Notes: a model not told the origin generated them from the letters alone. A DNA stretch of 64,000 bases from Sphingomonas limnosediminicola (GCF_039537965.1 NZ_BAABBM010000001.1:1488001-1552000); one strand, 5' to 3'. Shown: positions 8,540 through 17,055, counted from the stretch's first letter. Translations and numbers: made by a program.

Positions 8540-9325
8540 ATGGCTCTTGCCGTGGCGCTGCAGGCTTCACTTCGCATTCGCGAGCGTCGGATTCCGCTCG
8601 AACTCGCGAACGGAGATGCCCTCGAAAGCGTGCTCACGAGAGACCTGCTCGCCGTGGAGGCCATTTCAGACGGCGATCCGATTACGTCAATCCTGTTGCT
8701 CGACGCAGACGGAAGACGGCTGTGGCACGGGGCAGGGCCTCGCCTGCCCCGATCCTATTGCGATGCAATCGATGGGGGCGAGATTGGGCCATGCGCGGGC
8801 TCTTGTGGCACCGCCGCATATCTCGGCCGGCCCATCTACGTGAGCGACATCGCAACCGATCCGCTCTGGGCCGACTATCGTGATCTCGCGCTGCCGCACG
8901 GGCTGTTGTCGTGTTGGTCGACTCCCATCCGGGACGAGCAGGGCACGATCCTGGGCACATTCGCGATCTATCATCGAACGATCGGCAATCCGTCGGCCGA
9001 TGAAGTCGAAGCGATCGCCATGATCACGAACCATGTCGCTCATGCCATCTTGCGCTCTCGAACTGCGGAGACACATGAGCAACGCGCGTCACGCCAAAAC
9101 CGTGATCGCCCATTCCTGAAGCTCGTCCGCGATGACAATGGGCTCGATGCATGCGTGGGGTCCGTCAATCTGCTCCTGCGCGCAGCAAAGCTCCATTCGC
9201 TCGCTGACCAAGTTGAAAACTGCGCAGCCAAGTCAGAATCCAAATCTGAAGCAGAAGCTCTGAGAAAAATCGCGCGCAGGTGCCGAAAGCTGATTAGCGC
9301 CATTCGAACGCAAGTCGCGACGTAG
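8540..9325 (+). CDS. GAF-domain protein
   Basis: A 261-residue cytoplasmic protein with AAGGGA about 7 bases upstream of the ATG. A GAF domain covers about residues 10-175. GPCAGSCGTAAYLGRP and the following VSDIATDPLW are the pattern seen in GAF domains of redox or light-sensing hybrid kinases, and the two Cys residues in CAGSC could bind a ligand or act as a thiol switch (inference). The C-terminal 80 residues are charged and lack kinase or GGDEF motifs, so it has no output domain that I can recognise. It lies 202 bp downstream of the PAS kinase on the same strand and may serve it as an accessory sensor. Confidence 0.82.
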   Translation: MALAVALQASLRIRERRIPLELANGDALESVLTRDLLAVEAISDGDPITSILLLDADGRRLWHGAGPRLPRSYCDAIDGGEIGPCAGSCGTAAYLGRPIYVSDIATDPLWADYRDLALPHGLLSCWSTPIRDEQGTILGTFAIYHRTIGNPSADEVEAIAMITNHVAHAILRSRTAETHEQRASRQNRDRPFLKLVRDDNGLDACVGSVNLLLRAAKLHSLADQVENCAAKSESKSEAEALRKIARRCRKLISAIRTQVAT

Positions 9326-9415
9326 GATCGGCTAGGAGCATCCGGAAAGAGCACGGTGGCCACTGGAGTCACTCCAAGCAGTGCCGACACTTTGAATACC
9401 TGGCCCGTCGACACA

Positions 9416-9838
9416 TCACTTCGCTGGTGGAACTTGCCCTTTGTGCCGCTGGGGTCTGGTATTCCAGCAAGTCCCGCGCGAAATCAGTACATTATCGCCG
9501 AGTGAGGCTACGTCCGTGATCTTGCCGTCCGGATCGACCCGAGAAATGACCGCTGCTTGGCGAATGACGAAGACCCGGTATCTGGCGTTACGGCCGATCC
9601 ACGGATCTTCGATTTTGTCGCAGGCTCCCTCCCGCCTGCAGCGATAATAATATCCGGCGCGTTTGCCCTGTGAGGTCGCGAAATCGCCCAAATATAGTTT
9701 GAGGGTTGGCGCGACATTCCTGCACCCGTTCGGGGCGCAAAGCGTGACCGATTCAATTTGGCATTCCTGCCAAAAATTCGCCGCGGAAGCCGCTCCAGAA
9801 TTTAGGGTGAGAGCCGCGATGATGGTAACATAACGCAC
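9416..9838 (-). CDS. Small secreted Cys-rich protein, unknown function
   Basis: The frame is open from 9892, but GTG 9838 is the likely start because it gives a signal peptide directly (VRYVTIIAALTLNSGAASA). The mature part of about 120 residues has Cys in ECQIE, LCAPNGC, YRCRREGAC and GTCWN, an even number that suggests disulfides, so it is probably periplasmic. No enzyme motif is visible and I do not recognise a family. It belongs to a patch of small and secreted proteins of unknown function between 9416 and 12331. Confidence 0.65.
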   Translation of the reverse strand: MRYVTIIAALTLNSGAASAANFWQECQIESVTLCAPNGCRNVAPTLKLYLGDFATSQGKRAGYYYRCRREGACDKIEDPWIGRNARYRVFVIRQAAVISRVDPDGKITDVASLGDNVLISRGTCWNTRPQRHKGQVPPAK

Positions 9839-9963
9839 TGGCGCAGTGTCGCATCCGTAGCGAACCTCCGCAACGGGCGGCGGCAAGTCCAAAGACCGCG
9901 CTTCGCATCCGGCATCCGGCTAATGCTGCAACGGTTCGAAAACCGAACTAAGCCGCTGTCGGC

Positions 9964-10137
9964 CTAGGCGTGATATTGGTCCTCGGTAGGTAGCGTTTCG
10001 AAAGGAGGCTGAAGATCCTTGGCGCGGTAGGCCTCTTCGGTGACGAAGTAGGCTTTTCCGCTGTCGATCACATAGGCGCGAGCCGGGCGGTGCTCTGTTG
10101 CCGCAGTGCGATACCGACCGTCTGTGAGCCTGCGCAT
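9964..10137 (-). CDS. Small conserved-looking protein, unknown function
   Basis: A 57-residue product starting at ATG 10137, chosen over the upstream in-frame ATG 10155 because GGAGGA lies 4 bases before it, inside the longer frame. The product is basic at the N-terminus (MRRLTDGRYRTAATEHRPAR) with a short beta-rich middle (AYVIDSGKAYFVT). It has no membrane segment or cysteine. Function unknown. Good initiation signals and typical amino-acid composition support it as a real gene. Confidence 0.55.
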   Translation of the reverse strand: MRRLTDGRYRTAATEHRPARAYVIDSGKAYFVTEEAYRAKDLQPPFETLPTEDQYHA

Positions 10138-10263
10138 AAATCCTCCGTTCGTCATTAAAGCAGAATGGGTGGCGAACCCGCACGAAGGTAAGCCTGCGTG
10201 GGCGTCACCAGCGTTTGAAACCCTGACGCTCGGCCGGTGGCAGGTTCGCGTAGAGGGCGGGTG

Positions 10264-10458
10264 TTACCCGTTCGCGCGACGCGGGACTAAGCGTTCGGCT
10301 AGGTCACATTGGGCTAGGAAGTCGCGCATCATATAGGTGACGGAGTCATATGGTCCCAGCTTCACCGCCGCGTCTTGGCCCGGCCAGGTGGCCCAGACAG
10401 CGTCATCCATGAAGCTGAAAATGATGGTGCCGGTGTTCGGCTCGTTGTGTGTCGACAT
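10264..10458 (-). CDS. Small cytoplasmic protein, unknown function
   Basis: A 64-residue protein starting at ATG 10458, preceded by GAGGAG at 8-base spacing. The frame is open further upstream to 10830, but the upstream part has unlikely composition and the ribosome-binding site points to this start. The sequence (NTGTIIFSFMDDAVWATWPG and then LGPYDSVTYMMRDFL) looks like a small folded domain with no signal peptide. No family recognised. Confidence 0.6.
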   Translation of the reverse strand: MSTHNEPNTGTIIFSFMDDAVWATWPGQDAAVKLGPYDSVTYMMRDFLAQCDLAERLVPRRANG

Positions 10459-10774
10459 GAATTGCGTCTCCTCATCAGCGGGAGCGCAACTGTCTCTCAG
10501 GCACCGGCAGCTAGTATGATTCCGGCGATGTAACAGCCCTACACCTTGGAGAGCGGCAAAGATAGCGGGGTTTATCTCGATTGGGTCGGCAGTGGATCGA
10601 AGCTGCCTCTCGCATCGAGGGGGACGGTTGAGCTTTCGCGTCGGTCCGCTGGTCATCGACGCCGCTCTAGCGCCCGTCACAGCCCGGTACGGCAAAAAGT
10701 CTATCGTTACATTACCGTAGCGACCAGAGAAGGTCAGGTGGGCTATTTCATTATTCCGAAAAAGAGAGTCCGAG
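10459..10774. other. 316-bp region with no convincing gene
   Basis: This is the divergent intergenic region between the 64-residue protein and the secreted protein at 10775. Open frames cross it on both strands but have poor composition. One 30-codon plus-strand frame from TTG 10628 to TAG 10720 follows GAGGGGGA at 4-base spacing and reads naturally (SFRVGPLVIDAALAPV), so a microprotein is possible but unproven. The region must also contain promoters for both flanking genes. Confidence 0.4.
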
Positions 10775-11407
10775 ATGATGGATGCACGCGTAAGTTTGGC
10801 GATCCTCGCCGTTTGCGCGAGTTGCTCCATGATCGGTAGCGCAACGGCAAAGCCGTATGCGCATTGGCCGAAAGAGCTCCGGGTCGAGAACGGTTACCCT
10901 CATTCGGAAGATCCTTGCCGCCGCGTCGGCGAGACCCCGGCCACGGTGGACTTCCTCGATGATAGCGCAACGCTCGTCGGCTGCCCGAGCAGACAGAGCG
11001 CAGCGCACATCCGGGGCAAGGTGGTCGGCAACGTGCGCGGCATCATCCTGATATCGGCGCCGAACGGCGACACGCTTCATCCCGCCGACGCTGACGCCAA
11101 AGTCCCCGCCACGAAGTATAACGCCACGGCGGCAGTGCCTTGCCAGAACGTCGGAGGATCATCGCCAACCTGTGACGCGGGGGTGATCCGATCCTCCGAT
11201 CAGATTGCCGTCGAAATCAAGCTCCCGGACGGTATGACGCGCGTCTTGCTGTTCGACCCTAAAGGTAAGTTCATCACTCATGCCAGCGCACAGGCGGACG
11301 GCTCCGCAGCGCTCCAGAGCAGTGCCCGTCGGGAGTCCGACTGGACGATCGTGACGGTCGGCCGCGAGCAGTACCGCATTCCCGATGCCTTCGTCCTCGG
11401 GGACTGA
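10775..11407 (+). CDS. Secreted protein, unknown function
   Basis: A 210-residue protein with a clear signal peptide ending near SATA (about residue 25). Two ATGs are adjacent (10775, 10778), with AAGAGAG upstream. The mature protein has four Cys (in DPCRR, VGCPS, VPCQN and PTCDA) and a beta-rich pattern including IRGKVVGNVRGIILISAP and VEIKLPDGMTRVLLFDP. It is probably periplasmic and disulfide-bonded. No catalytic motif is recognised. It is the first of two same-strand genes for exported proteins. Confidence 0.7.
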   Translation: MMDARVSLAILAVCASCSMIGSATAKPYAHWPKELRVENGYPHSEDPCRRVGETPATVDFLDDSATLVGCPSRQSAAHIRGKVVGNVRGIILISAPNGDTLHPADADAKVPATKYNATAAVPCQNVGGSSPTCDAGVIRSSDQIAVEIKLPDGMTRVLLFDPKGKFITHASAQADGSAALQSSARRESDWTIVTVGREQYRIPDAFVLGD

Positions 11408-11521
11408 AGGCCTTTCCACGACCACTGCGTAGCGGGTGGTCCAGTCGCGTTCGGTGCCGACACTGTCGGCGTCATGTCTATCTGCCCGCCGATGATGTCG
11501 GGGGCAGCGCGGGCGTCATCA

Positions 11522-12094
11522 ATGAAGAGGTTCAATCGGAAATTGCTTACAAGCTTGCTGTGCGGGGTAGTGCTGCTTCAGTCTGCTGCTGCCGCCGCCG
11601 AGCTGCCCGGCTCGGTGCGCGACCTGCCCGGAGCGCGCGCCGCGGGCGGCGAGTCCACGCTCGAAACGCGCGGCTTTTCTATCGCGTCGAGCACCACGCT
11701 CAACGGGCGGAAGATCAATTACTGGTGGAACGGCAACACCAAGGAATGCATTCGCGTCGCCACCTATGATGGCCACTTCGAGGATGTGACGGTCGCCTCT
11801 CACGCCGACTGCAAACAAAGGAGCGGCAATGGCGCCGCCACCGCGGCAGCCGTCATCCTTAGAACCGCGGCGGTCGTCGGCGCCGTCGCGCAAAGCCAGA
11901 TGCACGACCACAACCGTTACGATCATCAGGGCAGCTCGCAATATCGTCGCGGCTACGACGACGGGATCAACCGCCGCGGCTATAACAATTACAACAACTC
12001 CAGCGCCTACGAGGATGGGTTCGCCGAAGGGCGGCGCGCGCGCCGCGGCAATGACGACGGCGACTATGGTCCGTACGGCAACTTCGGCGACTAA
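11522..12094 (+). CDS. Secreted Gly/Asn/Arg-rich protein, truncated by an in-frame stop
   Basis: The start is ATG 11522, giving the signal peptide MKRFNRKLLTSLLCGVVLL and a cleavage site near AAAAAE. An in-frame ATG at 11474 is less likely. After a folded N-terminal part (INYWWNGNTKECIRVATYDG, then a Cys in HADCKQ) comes a hydrophobic Ala/Val segment and a low-complexity stretch rich in Tyr, Asn, Gly, Asp and Arg. Translation ends at TAA 12092-12094. The same frame stays open for another 79 codons that read as a natural C-terminal domain, so the gene looks interrupted by a nonsense codon. Function unknown. Confidence 0.6.
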   Translation: MKRFNRKLLTSLLCGVVLLQSAAAAAELPGSVRDLPGARAAGGESTLETRGFSIASSTTLNGRKINYWWNGNTKECIRVATYDGHFEDVTVASHADCKQRSGNGAATAAAVILRTAAVVGAVAQSQMHDHNRYDHQGSSQYRRGYDDGINRRGYNNYNNSSAYEDGFAEGRRARRGNDDGDYGPYGNFGD

Positions 12095-12331
12095 CCTCAC
12101 GGGACCTACAATACGCAGGACAACTTCCGGGAAATGCAAGGCCGGGACCGCGATTACGTCATGAGCAGGCTCGCGCAGCGCGGGTTCGTGGTGCGCGACA
12201 CGAAGAACACCGGCAACGGCCATTACACGACCATGTGGAGGCACTCCCCACGCCAGTGCATCATCGTGGGTTCGCGCCATGGCACCGTCAATTCGATCCA
12301 GCGCACCTCGGAGCAGACCTGCCGGGACTGA
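12095..12331 (+). pseudogene. In-frame C-terminal continuation of the secreted protein, cut off by TAA 12092-12094
   Basis: This segment is in the same frame as the upstream gene and has no other stop until 12331. It encodes a compact domain (DRDYVMSRLAQRGFVVRDTK, then a Cys in PRQCIIVG and SEQTCRD). An ATG at 12134 could start a separate 65-residue product, but it lacks a convincing ribosome-binding site and no signal peptide would precede it. The simplest reading is one 269-residue ancestral gene now split by a nonsense mutation; a sequencing error or readthrough cannot be excluded. Confidence 0.5.
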
Positions 12332-12350
12332 TCGCACCCATCGCTGACAT

Positions 12351-12908
12351 TCACCTGTTTATACGGGTGATCTTCGAACCTTCGAGGCCTATGCCAGCCA
12401 TCAACCCCTTCTGCCCGAACGGAAACGCGTAAACGTCGTTTGCAAGTGTCGTGGATGTCGTGCTCATCGCCTTGCCCTTGTCGACGACGACCACGCTAGG
12501 CCCGGAGCCGATCGCCCATCCACCGCTCTTGCTCAGATATTGAAGCGATTTGTCGTTCATCAGGAACAGCGCGTAGCTGAACGACTGCCCTCCAGCCTGT
12601 AGGCCGTAAGAGACCGCGCCAATCTTGTAATAGGCAGTCGGCCGGCCGCGAACGAAAAGGACGCCTTCGCCGCCCTGCCCACCGACGATGAAACCCGCTT
12701 TCACGATTTTGGGAAACACGAGAATTGCGCGGGCATCTCTGCCGTACCGGACGGCTCGAGCGGATTGCGAGTAGAGGCGCTGAAGTGCGGCTCTGCCGTC
12801 CGCGTTGAGCTGCGCGGCAGTTGCGGCGTGAGCAACCTGGCAGAAACCGCCGGACGTGCTTGCCAGAGCGAGACCTAATGCGACGAACCTAGTCTGGACG
12901 ATCTTCAT
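12351..12908 (-). CDS. YSC84/SYLF-domain lipid-binding protein, exported
   Basis: A 185-residue protein starting at ATG 12908, preceded by GGAGG at about 8 bases; the frame extends upstream to 13172 but without such signals. The signal peptide ends near VAHA (about 28). The remainder matches the SYLF/YSC84 pattern: ARAILVFPKIVKAGFIVGGQ, GVLFVRG, YYKIGAVSYGLQAGGQS and a terminal AFGQ-like FPFGQKGLMAG. SYLF domains bind phosphoinositides in eukaryotes; bacterial members are exported proteins of unclear role, probably membrane-associated. It is divergent from creD. Confidence 0.85.
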   Translation of the reverse strand: MKIVQTRFVALGLALASTSGGFCQVAHAATAAQLNADGRAALQRLYSQSARAVRYGRDARAILVFPKIVKAGFIVGGQGGEGVLFVRGRPTAYYKIGAVSYGLQAGGQSFSYALFLMNDKSLQYLSKSGGWAIGSGPSVVVVDKGKAMSTTSTTLANDVYAFPFGQKGLMAGIGLEGSKITRINR

Positions 12909-13095
12909 CTTATGGCCTCCAGCAATCATGACTCTGCGATTCTGAGCGAAGATCGAGAGGTCCGACATCGGCAAATGAACTGACTTGCAGCGAATGCGGG
13001 CGACAGCGCCGAGCGCCGAGCAGTGCCTACAAATTGACGATGAACCGTGCATTTCTGTAGACGAGTTGAGTTTAAGTCGATGATGGAGATGCGCG

Positions 13096-14505
13096 ATGGA
13101 TGGTTTTAGAGCGACACGAACGCCCGGCGGCAAGCTGGCGCTGGCAATCGCAATCGGCCTCCTCCTCACCATCCCGCTCTTTTCGATTTACCTCCTCAAT
13201 TACGACCGCCAGTCGCAGTCGCGCGAAGCGACTTCCTCGATCACCGCGGGCTGGGGTTCGGAGCAGGCCGTGACCGGGCCGCTGCTCGTCATACCCTACC
13301 ACGCGACGGCCACGGAGACCGTGGTCCAGAATGGCAAGAATGTAACGACGATGAAGCAGGTCAATCGCGAGCTGACGCTGGCGCCGGAGGCGGTCGAACT
13401 GTCGACCGACATCGATCCGCAGGTGCGCAAACGGTCGATCTATGAGGCGGTCGTTTACGACGCCAAGTTCGGGGGCAAGGCGCGCTTCGCCTTCCCGCCC
13501 GACCTGGCGAGAACGGGCGTCGACCCATCGCAAATGGATTTCTCGCGCGCCGAACTGCGCTTCGGCCTGACCGACCCACGCGGCCTTGGCGCCAACCCTT
13601 CCGTCTCGGTGAATGGTCAGCCGCAGCGGTTGCAGCCCGGCGGCGGCAGCGGCGGCGGCCGCGGTTTCTTCGCCTGGGTCGACGCCACGCCACTGACCAA
13701 GAAGCCGCTGGTGATCGACTTCGCCTTCAACTTGCGCGGCAACGAAGCGCTCAGCCTGTCGCCTGACGCGGGCGACACGCGCTGGAAGGTGCGCTCGTCA
13801 TGGTCGAGCCCGAGCTTCGGCGGCGGCTTCCTGCCCGGCACCCGCAAAATCGACCAGAAAGGCTTCGAAGCGACCTACAATATCGGCAACCTGGCGCTTG
13901 GCCGGTCGCTGGTCAGCACGGCGGACGCCGGTGAGCCGACGCCTGCCGACAAGGTCGAGGCGCCAGCTGTCGATATGGCTCCCTATGTCAACAACAATGG
14001 GGGAACGCCGCAAAGCGCGCAGATCAGCCTGATCCGCCCGATAGACCTCTATTCGCAGGTCAACCGGGCGACCAAGTACGGCTTCCTGTTCATCGGCTTC
14101 ACCTTCCTCGCACTGCTGATGTTCGACGTCATCGGCGGCGTGACGGTGTCGGCGGTCGAATATCTTCTGATGGGCGCGGCGCTGGTGCTTTTCTTCGTGC
14201 TACTCCTCGCCTTCGCGGAAGTGATCGGCTTCACGCCCGCCTACGTCCTCGCTTCGACCGCAATCGCGGGACTGAACACCGCTTATTCCGCCGCCGTGCT
14301 GCATAGTTGGCGGCGGGCCGGGTTCATCGGCGCCATGCTCGTCGGGCTCTACGCCGTGCTCTACATCCTGCTCAGCCTTGAGGCTTACTCGCTGCTGATC
14401 GGCTCGCTGCTGCTCTTCGCGGCGCTTGCCGGCGTGATGTATGCCACGCGCCGCATCGATTGGGGCGCGAGGCGTGAGGAAGCGGAGGTGAAATCCGCGG
14501 CGTGA
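13096..14505 (+). CDS. creD: Cell envelope integrity inner-membrane protein CreD
   Basis: A 469-residue protein close to the usual CreD length, with GGAG 8 bases before the ATG. An N-terminal membrane helix (about 14-35) is followed by the family sequence WGSEQAVTGPLLVIPY, a large periplasmic domain (about 55-310), and four to six C-terminal helices ending in YATRRIDW. A Gly-rich linker GGGSGGGRG sits at about 178-186. CreD is the CreBC-regulated inner-membrane protein tied to colicin tolerance and beta-lactam response; no creBC genes are adjacent here. The stop overlaps the next possible start (GTG 14502) by 4 bp. Confidence 0.93.
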   Translation: MDGFRATRTPGGKLALAIAIGLLLTIPLFSIYLLNYDRQSQSREATSSITAGWGSEQAVTGPLLVIPYHATATETVVQNGKNVTTMKQVNRELTLAPEAVELSTDIDPQVRKRSIYEAVVYDAKFGGKARFAFPPDLARTGVDPSQMDFSRAELRFGLTDPRGLGANPSVSVNGQPQRLQPGGGSGGGRGFFAWVDATPLTKKPLVIDFAFNLRGNEALSLSPDAGDTRWKVRSSWSSPSFGGGFLPGTRKIDQKGFEATYNIGNLALGRSLVSTADAGEPTPADKVEAPAVDMAPYVNNNGGTPQSAQISLIRPIDLYSQVNRATKYGFLFIGFTFLALLMFDVIGGVTVSAVEYLLMGAALVLFFVLLLAFAEVIGFTPAYVLASTAIAGLNTAYSAAVLHSWRRAGFIGAMLVGLYAVLYILLSLEAYSLLIGSLLLFAALAGVMYATRRIDWGARREEAEVKSAA

Positions 14506-15437
14506 CGCCCCGAAAGTTTGTCGCTAGGCGGCGTCCGATGACTACTCAAGCAGTACCGCCCAAGCGTATCTTTCCAACGTCCGAGGTCGACGCACGTGCC
14601 GCCGAGCATGTGCCGTCGATACCGCAGACAGAGAACCCCGCCTATAAGCTGGCCTTCCAGGACGAAGAGTTCCTGCTCCGCGAAGACTTGCGGCCGGTCC
14701 GCTTCCAGCTCGAGCTTTTGAAGCCCGAACTTCTGCTCAACGAAGCGGAGATCGGTTCGACCTTTGTGTTCTACGGCTCGGCCCGAATTCCCGCGCCGGA
14801 CATGGCCGATGCTCTGTTGGCGGCAGCGACCAATCCGGAGCAGGAGAAGATCGCCGAGCGGCTGAAGGCGAAGTCGCAATATTACGAAGTGGCGCGTGAG
14901 CTTGCGAAGCTCGCCAGCACCTGCGGCTGCGACGAGGAGGGCAAGCGCCACTTCGTCGTCTGCTCGGGCGGCGGGCCGTCGATCATGGAAGCCGCGAACC
15001 GCGGCGCAGCGGAGGTCGGCAAGGAATCGATCGGCCTCAACATCGTGCTTCCGCACGAGCAGCTGCCGAACCGCTACGTGACCCCCGGGCTAAGCTTCCA
15101 GTTCCATTATTTCGCGCTTCGCAAGATGCACTTCCTGCTCCGGGCTCGGGCGGTGGCCGTGTTCCCGGGCGGATTCGGGACCTTTGACGAGATGTTCGAG
15201 CTGCTGACGCTCATCCAAACCGGCAAGGTCCGTCCGCTGCCGATCCTGCTGTACGGCAAGGATTACTGGAACCGCGTCGTGAATTTCGAGGCAATGGTCG
15301 AGGAAGGAGTCGTGGCGCCGCACGACCTCGATCTCATCCACTGGACGGAAAGCGCCCAAGATGGCTGGGACTTCGTCAACAATTTCTATGCGGAAGACCC
15401 GGTGCCGGCGCGCGAGCAGTCCGGGCCGTCGGAGTAA
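14502..15437 (+). CDS. LOG-family protein (TIGR00730-like nucleotide monophosphate phosphoribohydrolase family)
   Basis: A 311-residue cytoplasmic Rossmann-fold protein. GSARIP (about 90-95), SGGGPSIMEAANRGA and the signature PGGFGTFDEMFELLTLIQTGK-type motif (about 222 onward) identify the LOG/lysine decarboxylase-like family, whose characterised members release ribose 5-phosphate from nucleoside monophosphates to make cytokinins. The N-terminal 80 residues are an extension seen in the longer bacterial subgroup. GTG 14502 overlaps the creD stop; ATG 14538 is an equally plausible start, giving 299 residues. It is probably cotranscribed with creD, although a shared function is not evident. Confidence 0.88.
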   Translation: MTPRKFVARRRPMTTQAVPPKRIFPTSEVDARAAEHVPSIPQTENPAYKLAFQDEEFLLREDLRPVRFQLELLKPELLLNEAEIGSTFVFYGSARIPAPDMADALLAAATNPEQEKIAERLKAKSQYYEVARELAKLASTCGCDEEGKRHFVVCSGGGPSIMEAANRGAAEVGKESIGLNIVLPHEQLPNRYVTPGLSFQFHYFALRKMHFLLRARAVAVFPGGFGTFDEMFELLTLIQTGKVRPLPILLYGKDYWNRVVNFEAMVEEGVVAPHDLDLIHWTESAQDGWDFVNNFYAEDPVPAREQSGPSE

Positions 15438-15440
15438 GCC

Positions 15441-16133
15441 TTACGGCTTCTTCGTGCCCGCCGCGCCACCGGCATCGCCGCCACTGGTCTGCGGCGACTT
15501 GCCTGCCGCACTGGCAGGAAGCGTCGGCTCCTTCTCCGCCTTCTGTGGACCATTGCCAGCACCCGTACCCGGCTTCTCGGCCGATGCGTCAGTCTTTGCC
15601 GCGGGCGCTGCCGGAAGCGGCAGCGGGCTGTCACTCTTGGTGTTGAGGAAGGCAATCACGTTCGCCCGGTCCTGCGGGCTTCCGAGACCGGCAAAGGTCA
15701 TCTTGGTGCCTGGCGCGAACGCCTTCGGGCTGCTCAGCCACTGCGCCAGATTGTCCCAGTTCCAAGTGCCGCCCTTCTTCGCCAGCGCGTCGGAGAAGGC
15801 AAAGCCCTTGCCCTGACCGATCGGCTCACCAAGCACGCCCCACAGGTTCGGGCCAAGCTGGTTGGCGCCGCCCTTGTCGGCGTTGTGGCAGGCCATGCAC
15901 TTGTTAAAGACCTGCGCGCCCTTGGCGACGTCGGCCTTGGCAAGATATGCCTCGATCGGCTGCTCGGCCTCGGCTGCGCCGCCTTCGCCTTCCTGCTCAA
16001 CGCCGGCAATCGGGTAACCCATCTTCTCCGGCCGCTCGCTGGCGAACATCTCGCCCGCGACGATCGACGTGCCTAACGCCACAATTCCTGCGAACAGCGT
16101 CCAGCCGGCAATGGTATTGAAGCGGTCGTCCAT
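15441..16133 (-). CDS. Membrane-anchored class I cytochrome c with a Pro/Ala-rich tail
   Basis: A 230-residue protein. An uncleaved N-terminal helix (about 9-28) anchors it in the inner membrane with the heme domain in the periplasm. The heme site is CMACH (79-83) and the distal ligand is Met145 in PGTKMTF, as in CycM/cytochrome c552-type proteins that carry electrons from the bc1 complex to cytochrome oxidase. The region after about residue 165 is a 60-residue Ala/Pro/Lys/Gly-rich low-complexity tail without Cys. It converges on the LOG gene with only 3 bp between stops. Confidence 0.92.
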   Translation of the reverse strand: MDDRFNTIAGWTLFAGIVALGTSIVAGEMFASERPEKMGYPIAGVEQEGEGGAAEAEQPIEAYLAKADVAKGAQVFNKCMACHNADKGGANQLGPNLWGVLGEPIGQGKGFAFSDALAKKGGTWNWDNLAQWLSSPKAFAPGTKMTFAGLGSPQDRANVIAFLNTKSDSPLPLPAAPAAKTDASAEKPGTGAGNGPQKAEKEPTLPASAAGKSPQTSGGDAGGAAGTKKP

Positions 16134-16206
16134 GAAGTTTCCCTGGTTTTCCCGCGAGCGCGAGCGAATGGATTTGCGCCGCCTTTAAGGGCGAGAATGC
16201 GAGGCT

Positions 16207-17055
16207 TCAAGCACCGAGCCATTCCTCCAGCAAGGTCCTTGCGATGGCGGTGCGCGGCGGTGGCTGAAACGCCGCGCCTTCTTCGCCGGAAATCGCGGCT
16301 TGCACCTCATCGCGAGAGAACCAGCGGGCATCTTCAAGTTCCATCGTATCGATGGTCAGGTCTGTCCCGAGCGCTTGAGCGCGGCAGGCGATCATCAGCG
16401 AGGATGGAAACGGCCACGGCTGGCTGGCGACATAGCGGACGTCTCTGACATCGATGCCCGCCTCCTCCTTCACCTCGCGCGCCACGGCGTCCTCGATCGA
16501 TTCGCCGACCTCGACGAAGCCCGCCAGCGCGGAGTAGCGGCCGGCGGGATAATGCGGCTGGCGGCCGAGCAGGACGTTGTCCTCATGCTCGGCAAGCATG
16601 ATCACGACCGGGTCGACGCGTGGGAAATGCTCAGCCGAACATTGCGGGCAGCGACGCGACCAGCCGCCGCGGACGATGTCGCTCGAATGGCCGCAGTTGG
16701 CGCAGAAACGGTGGCGTACGTGCCAGCGGGCAAGACTCAACGCGGCAGCAAATAAGGGTGCGTCCGAATCGTCGAGTTGGGCGATGAGCGGAAGGACGCT
16801 GAACGCCATCGCGGCAGGTTCGGCGATAGCGGAAAAATGCGGTGCGCCCGCTCTATCGAGCCCCAGGAACAATGACCCGTCGGCCACCGGCCGCCACTGC
16901 AGCTTGCCGTTGTCGTCCATCGCCGGAAGCCCGTCGCGCCAGACCATCTCGCGCCCGTCGCGGCGGGCGCCAAGCTCGGCGAGCCCGTGTGGCGACGCGC
17001 GCAATGCATCGGCGCGGTCGAGGCCCGGCCCTGCGAAAAAGGCCTTAGGCGGCAC
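16207..17055 (-). CDS. nudC: NADH pyrophosphatase / RNA decapping hydrolase NudC
   Basis: A 282-residue Nudix hydrolase that splits NAD(H) to NMN(H) and AMP and can remove NAD caps from RNA. A zinc ribbon has Cys118, Cys121, Cys136 and Cys139. The Nudix box starts at Gly179 (GFVEVGES) and continues through REVKEEAGI. SQPWPFPSS at 211-219 is the NudC-specific signature that separates it from other Nudix enzymes. The start overlaps the mutY stop by 11 bp, so the pair is likely cotranscribed; both products act in nucleotide or genome quality control. Confidence 0.95.
   Translation of the reverse strand: MPPKAFFAGPGLDRADALRASPHGLAELGARRDGREMVWRDGLPAMDDNGKLQWRPVADGSLFLGLDRAGAPHFSAIAEPAAMAFSVLPLIAQLDDSDAPLFAAALSLARWHVRHRFCANCGHSSDIVRGGWSRRCPQCSAEHFPRVDPVVIMLAEHEDNVLLGRQPHYPAGRYSALAGFVEVGESIEDAVAREVKEEAGIDVRDVRYVASQPWPFPSSLMIACRAQALGTDLTIDTMELEDARWFSRDEVQAAISGEEGAAFQPPPRTAIARTLLEEWLGA

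Noticed and set aside
9932..9945. CGGTT-CGAA-AACCG hairpin as a terminator
   Set aside because: The stem is only 5 bp and there is no T-tract on the minus strand, so termination is not supported.
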